DNA of 42,124 bases from Thermoguttaceae bacterium (lineage in GTDB: Bacteria > Planctomycetota > Planctomycetia > Pirellulales > Thermoguttaceae). Positions 36,818 through 42,124 of the stretch are shown piece after piece. The notes beneath the pieces were generated by a model. That model had not been told where the DNA came from. It saw only the letters and a list, made by a program, of their open reading frames with translations, and did no database searches. The position numbers and the translations under genes are program-made. The stretch covers positions 1 through 42,124 of the forward strand of contig JAGBDN010000062.1 in the NCBI GenBank assembly GCA_017937485.1, written 5' to 3'. The first letter of the stretch is position 1. Each line of letters begins with the position of its first letter.

Positions 36818-37453
36818 ATGAAAAACGAGAGCGACGAACGCTTAATCGAGCGATTTCAAACCGGCGAGCGCGCCGTTTTCGAAGAAATCGCGCGGCGGTA
36901 TCGACCGCGTTTGCTCCGCTTTTTGCGTTTGCGAACGCGGTCGCTTGAAGCCGCCGAAGATTTGACGCAAGAAACGTTGATGAAAGCGTTTGCGTCGCTC
37001 GGCGATTTGCGGCGCGGCGAGTTCTTTTCCGGTTGGTTGCATCGCGTCGCGTTTCGAACGTTCGTCGATTCGACGCGCCGTCGCCGTTTGCCCGTCGCCT
37101 CTTTCGACGACGGCGGCGATTTCGACCGTTCGAGCGACGCGGCGTCGAAAAGCGTTTTCGCGTCGCGAACGCCGCGGCGACCGGGCGGAACAGAGTTTGA
37201 CGTCGAGTCGCCGGAATCGCGAGTCGTTCGAGCGGACGAAGGGGAAAACGTTTGGCGCGTCGCTCGCGAAATACTGACGGCGAAAGAATTTAAAACGCTT
37301 TGGTTGCGTTACGTCGACGAAGCGACGGACGCGGAAATCGCTCTTGCGTTGGGAACGTCGCCCGGCGCCGTTCGCGTTTCGTTGACGAGGGCGCGCCAGA
37401 AACTGATCGCTCGATTGCGGAACGAAGCGAACGTCGACGAGCGTAAAAACTGA
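36818..37453 (+). CDS. ECF-type RNA polymerase sigma factor
   Basis: Sigma-70 family factor with only regions 2 and 4, 211 aa. Region 2 is at the N-terminus (ERFQTGERAVFEEIARRYRP, then AAEDLTQETLMKAFASL and FFSGWLHRVAFRTFVD). Region 4 is at the C-terminus (FKTLWLRYVDEATDAEIALALG, then SPGAVRVSLTRARQKLIARL). A rather long acidic/basic linker with two RRR patches joins them. I use the ATG at 36818; an in-frame TTG lies nine bases earlier. It directs RNA polymerase to a specific promoter set. Downstream by 29 bases lies a single-pass membrane protein, the usual position of an anti-sigma factor. Confidence 0.9.
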   Translation: MKNESDERLIERFQTGERAVFEEIARRYRPRLLRFLRLRTRSLEAAEDLTQETLMKAFASLGDLRRGEFFSGWLHRVAFRTFVDSTRRRRLPVASFDDGGDFDRSSDAASKSVFASRTPRRPGGTEFDVESPESRVVRADEGENVWRVAREILTAKEFKTLWLRYVDEATDAEIALALGTSPGAVRVSLTRARQKLIARLRNEANVDERKN

Positions 37454-37482
37454 AATAAAAAACGTTGCGTCTGGAGAAATAA

Positions 37483-38091
37483 ATGGTGCTTGAAACGAAA
37501 AAAGAGCGAACCGACGAAGCGACCGACGTTTGGGAAACAATGCTGACGCGGCGTTTGACGGACGAACTCGACGCGTTTTTAAGAGAAACGGACGCCGAAA
37601 CCTTCCTTTTCGACGACGAAACGAACGCGCCGCGCCGAATAGGTCAAGGCGGCAAACGTCCGCGTTGCAAGACGTTGGCGACGGTCGCCGCGTCGCTGGC
37701 GATTCTTGTCGGCGGCGCGGCGGCGGCTCGCGTTTATCTTGCGCGACCGACGACGGAAAACGGCGCCGAATTCCGGCAAATCGAGGACGAACCGTCCCTT
37801 CTTGCTTGGAGCGTCGAGAGTTGGAGCGAAACGCCTTGGGCGCGAAACGTTGAAGAGAAGTTGGCGTTCGCCGACGTTTTTGGCGCGAGCTCGTCGTCGA
37901 AGTCGGAAGACGCGGCGACGCAAGGGCTAACGCGTTCCGACGGCGAAGAAAACGCGATCGCGGAAGGGAGTTCGAAGTCGGCGCTTGAGTCGAGCGAATG
38001 GTTTAACGCCGAGGGAATCGCCGACGTCGCGCAGGTGGAACTGTTGAAATACGAACCGTTTGTGCAAGCGGTCGTCGCGTCGTTGTTGTAA
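37483..38091 (+). CDS. Single-pass membrane protein, putative anti-sigma factor
   Basis: A 202-aa protein just downstream of the ECF sigma gene; the ATG at 37483 has TGGAG upstream. The N-terminal 60 residues are acidic and helical (ETMLTRRLTDELDAFLRETD) and would be cytoplasmic, one helix spans about 66-85 (TLATVAASLAILVGGAAAA), and the rest would be outside: Ser/Glu-rich with SLLAWSVESWSETPWA and a hydrophobic C-terminus FVQAVVASLL. No zinc-binding HxxxCxxC motif of a ZAS-type anti-sigma is present, so that role rests on position and topology alone. A terminator follows at 38100. Confidence 0.68.
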   Translation: MVLETKKERTDEATDVWETMLTRRLTDELDAFLRETDAETFLFDDETNAPRRIGQGGKRPRCKTLATVAASLAILVGGAAAARVYLARPTTENGAEFRQIEDEPSLLAWSVESWSETPWARNVEEKLAFADVFGASSSSKSEDAATQGLTRSDGEENAIAEGSSKSALESSEWFNAEGIADVAQVELLKYEPFVQAVVASLL

Positions 38092-38099
38092 AATACGTC

Positions 38100-38138
38100 G
38101 CCGAACGGAGGGCTTTCGTTTCCGTTCGGCTTTTGTTT
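38100..38138. terminator. Intrinsic terminator of the sigma module
   Basis: GCCGAACGGA pairs with TCCGTTCGGC over an 11-base loop and is followed by TTTTGTTT. It also separates the convergent tmk gene. Confidence 0.8.
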
Positions 38139-38172
38139 AAACGGCGCGATTTCCGGAAATTTCTTTCGCGTT

Positions 38173-38808
38173 TTAAGCGTCGGCGAGACTTGGCGCTTCC
38201 TCTTGTAAACGTTCGATAATCTTTGCGCTAACTTCTTCGGGCGTTTGGGTTGCGTCAACGAGAAAAACCTTGCCGGGAACGGCGAAACGCTCCCAATCGT
38301 CGACGGCGCGTAAAAAACCGTCGCGAACGCGGCGATGAAAATCGGTTCCTTTCGACTCAATGCGGTCGCGACCGCGGTTCATTCGCCCAAACGCGACGTC
38401 GACCGGGCAATCGAGGACGAACGTAACGTCCGGGAGCAAGCCGCCGGTCAAACGCGTTCCAAGCCGCCAAATCGACTCGGCGTCGCCGTCGGCCGCGTAC
38501 CCTTGGTAAACAACCGTCGACAGAAGAAAGCGGTCGACGAGAACGACTTGCCCGTCGGCGAGGGCGGGGCGGATCTTGTCGCGAACAAGCTGGGCTCGCG
38601 CCGCCATAAAGAGCGCCGTTTCGCTCTCCGGGCAGATTGCGAGGTCTTTTCGCGCGAGCAAGATTTCGCGAAGCGCGTCGCCGAGCGGAGTGTCTCCCGG
38701 GTCGCGAAAAAAAGCGACTCTGCGACCGCGCGTTTGGAGCCAATGAGCGAGACGGGCAATTTGGGCGCTTTTTCCGGCGCCGTCTCCGCCGTCGACGGCG
38801 ATGAACAT
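38173..38808 (-). CDS. tmk: Thymidylate kinase
   Basis: Cytoplasmic kinase converting dTMP to dTDP for DNA synthesis, 211 aa, normal length. Walker A is GGDGAGKS (residues 7-14) in MFIAVDGGDGAGKS; the DRx motif is DRFLLSTVVYQG; TPLGDALREILL matches the dTMP-binding FTREPGGT region but reads FFRDPGDTPLG here, with Asp-Pro-Gly-Asp in place of the usual Glu-Pro-Gly-Gly. The lid is RGRDRIESKG, and DFHRRVRDGFL follows. The FRDPGDT variant is common in planctomycetes. The ATG at 38808 has AAAGGAAAA upstream. Confidence 0.92.
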   Translation of the reverse strand: MFIAVDGGDGAGKSAQIARLAHWLQTRGRRVAFFRDPGDTPLGDALREILLARKDLAICPESETALFMAARAQLVRDKIRPALADGQVVLVDRFLLSTVVYQGYAADGDAESIWRLGTRLTGGLLPDVTFVLDCPVDVAFGRMNRGRDRIESKGTDFHRRVRDGFLRAVDDWERFAVPGKVFLVDATQTPEEVSAKIIERLQEEAPSLADA

Positions 38809-39010
38809 AGCGATTTTCCTTTCGTTGGACGTGTTTTCGTCGAGACGTTTTCTTGATTATAACGCTTTTTGACGCGCCGACAAGGCCCGGAAAAGAGCGT
38901 CGCGCCGAAAGCGTTTCGACTTTTGGCGTCGAGCGCAAAAATCGGGAACGGCGCGAGCGAAGCGCGGACGTTTTTGTCGTTGGAGCGAAGACGAACGTTT
39001 CTTTCGCGAG

Positions 39011-39220
39011 TTTGGGGCGTTGTTAACGCGTCGACGAAAAGCGGAGGCGCCGCGTTTGGCGTTGGTCTTAAGTTGTTGTGGTTTGGAGGCGTTGTTAGCG
39101 CGTCGACGAAAAGCGGAGGCGCCGCGTTTGGCGTTAAGTTTTGAACGTTCGTTCCGCGGTTTGGAGGTTGTTAACGTGTCGACGAAAAGCGGAGGCGGCG
39201 CGTTTTGGCGTTGCTCTTAT
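39011..39220 (+). repeat. Three degenerate ~71-78 bp tandem repeats
   Basis: Copies start at 39011, 39082 and 39160, sharing TTTGGAGGCGTTGTTAACG then GTCGACGAAAAGCGGAGG and GCGTTTGGCGTT. The spacing is 71 then 78 bases. A further shared word, GTTCGTTCCGCG, follows copies two and three. Confidence 0.8.
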
Positions 39221-39498
39221 GTTTTAACGCGTTCGTTCCGCGAGGCGTAAGGCGCGTTGCGCGGAATTGTCAAACGAAGGCAAGGAGAAAGCGAGCGCGG
39301 TAAACAAAGCGTCGCCGGACAATCGACTTCGCGGACGATCGGGGAAGAAAACACGACAAGAAATGACGCAAACGCCGCGACGAAGACGAAAAAATTACCG
39401 ACGCCGAGCGCGTTTTCATAACGCGCCGCGCGGGCGAAAACCGAAACGTTAAATAGACCGCGTATTTAAGAGCGAACGAAACGACAAGAAATAAAAAA

Positions 39499-39544
39499 TA
39501 CACCCAATCTGATTCGAACAGATAACCTTCGGTTCCGTAGACCC
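39499..39544 (-). other. tRNA-Arg(ACG)-like 3' half, possible att site
   Basis: On the minus strand the segment reads like the 3' half of tRNA-Arg: anticodon loop CTACGGA flanked by GGT/ACC, variable loop, a perfect T-arm (ATCTG, TTCGAAT, CAGAT), then TGGGTGT and discriminator A. The matching 5' half (starting about ACACCC with a D-arm) is absent from the adjacent sequence. Half-tRNA fragments of this type are typical of integration sites. Confidence 0.55.
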
Positions 39545-39658
39545 GGGGCGACGCTTCTTGTTTTCGGCTTAAACTCCGCAAAAACGCGGGCGAAACGCGA
39601 TTTTTCGCCGCTTTTCCGAAAAGCGCAAAAACGCGAAAAACGCCCCGTTTTCCTCAAA

Positions 39659-39679
39659 AAATAGACACGAAATAGACAC
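39659..39679. repeat. Direct repeat AAATAGACAC x2, 11-bp period
   Basis: Two perfect AAATAGACAC copies separated by one G, about 115 bases from the tRNA fragment. The one-helical-turn spacing resembles integrase arm sites, but this is inference. Confidence 0.55.
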
Positions 39680-39690
39680 ACAACGATTAT

Positions 39691-39727
39691 TTAAAACGCG
39701 CCTCGACGATGTGTTCGTTGAGGCGCG
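39691..39727 (-). terminator. Intrinsic terminator of comM
   Basis: CGCGCCTCGACGA pairs with TCGTTGAGGCGCG over TGTGT; on the minus strand it is followed by TTTTAAATAA, 12 bases beyond the comM stop. Confidence 0.75.
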
Positions 39728-39738
39728 CCGGAAATTTT

Positions 39739-41385
39739 TTAGTTAAAGGCGGAACGAAGGATTCCGCCGATCACAAACGACGCGGCTTTGTCAACGTGCG
39801 CCGCTTCAACAAAATCGACGTTCGCAATGTCGGCGACCGTTCTCGAAACCTTAGCGAGCCGTCCCATTGCTCGTGTCGACATATTGTTTTGTTCGACCAA
39901 TTCTTTATAACGAGCGAAACCAGCTTCCGAAAAGTTACAATATTCCCGCGTTTCGCCTCCGGGAATCGCTGCGTTGAACGGAATGTTCGTTCCTTCGAAA
40001 CGCGCCGCTTGACGGTCGCGAGCTCGTTGCGCGATCGCTTTCATTTTCGCAGACGTGCAATTCGAATCGGGTTCGGCAAAGCGTTCTTCCGTCGAGAGTC
40101 TTTCAAGTTCGACTTGGAGGTCGATTCGATCGAGAATCGGCCCGCTGATACGCGTTTGATATTTTTGAACGTCTCGTTCGCGACATTGACAGTCGCCGTA
40201 ACCGGCAAGACCGCACGGACACGGGTTCATTGCCGCGACCAACGTGAAACGAGCGGGGAACTCCAGCGACGCGTCCGTTCGCGAAATACGAATTTTTCCC
40301 TCTTCCATCGGGTAACGAAGACTTTCAAGCGCGCTTCGCGAAAACTCCGGAAACTCGTCCATAAACAAAACGCCGAGGTGCGCCAACGTTATTTCACCCG
40401 GTTTCGGAACGCCCGAACCGCCGCCGACGAGCGCTTGCGTCGACGCGGAGCTTGCGACCGCTCGAACGGGGCGGCGCGTAACCGCCATTGAATCGCGCTC
40501 TAGTTTGCCGCACGACGAATAAATACACGTCAATTCGGCTTTTTCCGAATTGGACAAGCTCGGCAAAATCCCGGCGATCGCGCCCGCGATAAGCGACTTG
40601 CCTTCGCCCGGAGGGCCGATCATCAAAAGATTATGCCCGCCCGCCGCGCAAATTAAAGCGGCTTCTTTGGCCTTCGCTTGGCCGCGAATCACGGCGAAGT
40701 CGGTCGCCTTATCGATAGCGGCTTCGTAAACGACGCGTTCTTTCGTCGCCGATTCAAGCGTTCCTTTACCTCGGTAATACTGGTAAACTTCCTGCAACGT
40801 CTTAACCGGGTACGCGTTGCAATCTTGCAAACCGGGGCGCAATTTGACCAGCGAGCATTCTTTTTCGTTGCCGCAAGGAACGATGATGCGTTGCCCCGGT
40901 TTTGCGGCGAACGCGATCGCCAAAGCGCCCGGAACGCGGCGAACGTCGCCGTGCAAGCCGATTTCCCCCATTAAAATCGCGGCGTCTTCTTGTTTTTCGG
41001 TGATGTCGGGCAAGTACCCCGCCGCTTGAAGCAGAATGATCGCGATCGGCAGGTCGAGCCACGCGCCGCTTTTCGGAAGACTCGCCGGAGAAAGATTAAC
41101 GATAATTTTGACGGGCGTTTCGGCGATTCCCATTTTCAGAAACGCGCCTTGAATCCGGTCGAGCGATTCGGCGATCGCGCCGCGAGCCATACCGGTAATT
41201 GAAACGACCGCGCCCGACGAATCTTTGTCGTTAAAAAAGCGCGGGCGACGAAGAACGGCGGTCGCTCGCGCTTGAATATCGACGATATGTCCTTCGATTC
41301 CGACGCAAATCCCGCCTTTTAGCGTATGGTCGCGCAATAAAAGTTCTTGGGCTTCTTTGTAATAGACGTCGGGCTTGCCGCTCAT
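39739..41385 (-). CDS. comM: YifB/ComM-family Mg-chelatase-like AAA ATPase
   Basis: A 548-aa cytoplasmic protein of the ComM/YifB family. The N-terminal Lon-protease-like ChlI domain (about 1-190) contains VGIEGHIVDIQA, GMARGAIAESLDRI, VNLSPASLPKSGAWLDLPIA and MGEIGLHGDVRRV. The central AAA+ domain has Walker A GPPGEGKS (257-264), Walker B LGVLFMDEFPEF and the family's AMNPCPCG with a Cys cluster. The C-terminal helical domain includes ARYKELVEQNNMSTRAMGRLAKVSRTVADI. In other bacteria ComM is a hexameric helicase that promotes branch migration during natural transformation. The ATG at 41385 has GGAAGG upstream. It is 99% complete by the family plan, though the inter-domain linker (YYRGKGTLES) is slightly unusual. 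Confidence 0.92.
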   Translation of the reverse strand: MSGKPDVYYKEAQELLLRDHTLKGGICVGIEGHIVDIQARATAVLRRPRFFNDKDSSGAVVSITGMARGAIAESLDRIQGAFLKMGIAETPVKIIVNLSPASLPKSGAWLDLPIAIILLQAAGYLPDITEKQEDAAILMGEIGLHGDVRRVPGALAIAFAAKPGQRIIVPCGNEKECSLVKLRPGLQDCNAYPVKTLQEVYQYYRGKGTLESATKERVVYEAAIDKATDFAVIRGQAKAKEAALICAAGGHNLLMIGPPGEGKSLIAGAIAGILPSLSNSEKAELTCIYSSCGKLERDSMAVTRRPVRAVASSASTQALVGGGSGVPKPGEITLAHLGVLFMDEFPEFSRSALESLRYPMEEGKIRISRTDASLEFPARFTLVAAMNPCPCGLAGYGDCQCRERDVQKYQTRISGPILDRIDLQVELERLSTEERFAEPDSNCTSAKMKAIAQRARDRQAARFEGTNIPFNAAIPGGETREYCNFSEAGFARYKELVEQNNMSTRAMGRLAKVSRTVADIANVDFVEAAHVDKAASFVIGGILRSAFN

Positions 41386-41697
41386 AGAAATACCTTCCGA
41401 AAAATGGAGTAACGGGGCTGAACATTTTCCATTTTAAGCCCGGCCCGCGCCGACGTCAAGCGAAAAACGCCCGATTTCTTGCACGATTTTAGAAAATAAC
41501 GACTTTTCGAAGGTCGCTTGATTTCTTTTCGGGTCGGCGGGCCGCTTCTGAAACGAAGGCGGCTTCGAATGCCGCTTACTTACCGACGGAACCTTAAATC
41601 TCGAGTAATTCGTCGATTTTTCGCGCGATAAAATCTTGAAATTCCGGCGGCTATTGATATTGAATTACGTCGCGCTTTCGTATAGGGGAAAGGGCTT
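41386..41697. other. Intergenic, no gene recognised
   Basis: About 310 bases between the divergent comM start and a truncated reading frame at 41698. I see AT-rich stretches but no RNA gene. Confidence 0.35.
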
Positions 41698-41735
41698 ATG
41701 CCGAAACGATTGGCGCGCGACGGCAAACAACTTAG
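41698..41735 (+). pseudogene. Start of an ORF cut by the IS insertion
   Basis: GAAAGGG followed at a good distance by ATG gives MPKRLARDGKQL, after which the sequence enters the IS left end. The remaining gene cannot be identified and may continue beyond the IS outside the window. Confidence 0.35.
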
Positions 41736-41763
41736 GGTGTGTTGTCATAATTTGGCATTCCCC

Positions 41764-41792
41764 TTGCGTAACCGTTGCGAATATGGTATAAT
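41764..41792 (+). promoter_or_regulatory. Strong sigma-70 promoter of the transposase
   Basis: TTGCGT, exactly 17 bases, TATAAT. The -10 ends only six bases before the ATG at 41799, so the mRNA would be leaderless or nearly so. Confidence 0.75.
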
Positions 41793-41798
41793 GCGCGC

Positions 41799-42124
41799 AT
41801 GAAGATCACTAAAAAACAATACCAAAAAATCGAGCCGCTTTTGCCGAAACTGCGCGGCAACTTTGTCGTTGAACATTTAAAGGTGTTGAATGCAATACTT
41901 TACGTTGCCGAAAACGGTTGCAAATGGCGCGCTCTGCCTCGTCGTTACGGGCATGGAACACGGTCTATCGTCGCTTTCGACGCTGGGCCGAGAACGGCGT
42001 TTTGTCGCAGGTGTTGGAAGTTCTTCAAAAGGAAGAGCTTATCGGCGCCGATTTTTCGGTTTTATCGTTGGACTCGACGTTCGTAAAATCGAGTCCAAGC
42101 GCCGCCGGAGCTTTAAAAAAACGG
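41799..42124 (+). pseudogene. IS5-family transposase (orfA part), frameshifted and truncated
   Basis: Frame one gives MKITKKQYQKIEPLLPK, then EHLKVLNAILYVAENGCKWR and ALPRRYG, the IS5-family N-terminal helix-turn-helix-like region that binds the IS ends. At about 41950 the frame must shift (one base appears missing where YGxWNTVY is expected). The other frame then continues family-like as WNTVYRRFRRWAENGVLSQV, VLSLDSTFVKSSPSAAG, including the first catalytic Asp of the DDE triad (SLDSTFVK). The window ends just after TTTAAAAAAACGG, an A7 run that could be the programmed slippage site used in some IS5 subgroups. The internal shift at 41950 is not at that usual place and probably inactivates this copy, unless it is a sequence error. 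Confidence 0.8.

Larger units (their letters stand above)
38809..39738. other. Long non-coding stretch with repeats and tRNA fragment
   Basis: About 930 bases between tmk and comM, both minus strand. It holds three degenerate ~70-bp repeats (39011-39220), a tRNA-like 3' half (39499-39544), a pair of 10-bp direct repeats (39659-39679) and the comM terminator. Open frames here, for instance those translating the repeats as STKSGGAAFG, have no ribosome binding site and change frame between repeats, so none is called. Confidence 0.5.
41735..42124 (+). mobile_element. IS5-family insertion sequence, left end, partial
   Basis: The left end is placed after CTTA at about 41735 (start GGGTGTGTTGTCATAATTTG), from the position of the promoter and transposase and a possible YTAR target. 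The exact terminal inverted repeat cannot be verified because the right end is outside the window. Confidence 0.6.

Noticed and set aside
39011..39220. CRISPR array
   Set aside because: Only three degenerate copies with no spacer/repeat distinction and unequal spacing; no cas genes.
39267..39452. A 61-residue basic open frame starting with TTG
   Set aside because: No ribosome binding site, low-complexity Arg/Lys composition, lies in a repeat-rich non-coding stretch.
39466..39681. A 71-residue minus-strand open frame across the tRNA fragment
   Set aside because: Reads through the tRNA-like segment and has no start signal; no integrase motif in it.

Overview
The window is GC-rich bacterial chromosome, almost certainly from a planctomycete. 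The best evidence is three genes for DUF1559 proteins with type-IV-pilin-like N-termini ([17 protein letters not shown] followed by [12 protein letters not shown]), two of them flanking a small lipoprotein that starts like a planctomycete carboxypeptidase-regulatory-like lipoprotein. Several secreted glycan-directed proteins (GH51 arabinofuranosidase-like enzyme, SGNH esterase-like protein, DUF4091-type putative glycosidase) suggest a polysaccharide-using, possibly host-associated member of the Pirellulales/Thermoguttaceae type. That lineage is an inference.

Layout. 1-2.3 kb: two unrecognised cytoplasmic proteins. 2.3-8.3 kb: secreted GH51 enzyme (-), class I/II aminotransferase (+), secreted SGNH hydrolase (+). 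8.4-15.4 kb, minus strand: MATE exporter with a UUG start, leucyl-tRNA synthetase, and a secreted protein combining a degenerate beta-carbonic-anhydrase fold with a 13-copy 11-residue repeat. 16-19.1 kb, plus strand: phosphohexomutase, ribose-5-phosphate isomerase B, small membrane protein(s) and a membrane-anchored thermonuclease. 19.3-22.1 kb: DUF4091-type secreted protein (-). 22.6-25 kb: a large secreted protein with a Cys-Gln thioester (TQXA/TED) domain and a SpaA/CnaB isopeptide domain. 25.7-27.9 kb: groES-groEL (-). 28.7-35.1 kb, minus strand: DUF1559 / lipoprotein / DUF1559, HAD phosphatase, exported CbiX-like protein, third DUF1559. 35.6-38.1 kb, plus strand: secreted protein, ECF sigma factor, single-pass membrane protein. 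38.2-41.4 kb: thymidylate kinase and a ComM/YifB AAA ATPase (-), separated by about 930 bases with degenerate repeats and an orphan 3' half of a tRNA-Arg-like gene. 41.7 kb to the end: left end of an IS5-family element with a frameshifted transposase, apparently inserted into the start of another reading frame.

The most unusual item is the thioester/isopeptide protein at 22573-24957. This architecture is known from covalent adhesins of Gram-positive bacteria, but here it is in a planctomycete, with a cleavable signal peptide, no visible sortase motif or C-terminal anchor, an eight-copy EDETVV linker and a duplicated C-terminal domain not recognised here. Next are the carbonic-anhydrase-like pseudoenzyme with its repeat tail, the sigma-factor module with a palindrome-bearing, structured upstream region, and the tRNA-fragment/direct-repeat site next to comM.

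Coding sequences rarely use TTA, CTA or TCA codons, so very long antisense open frames exist across many genes (including groEL, leuS and the adhesin). They are treated as shadows.
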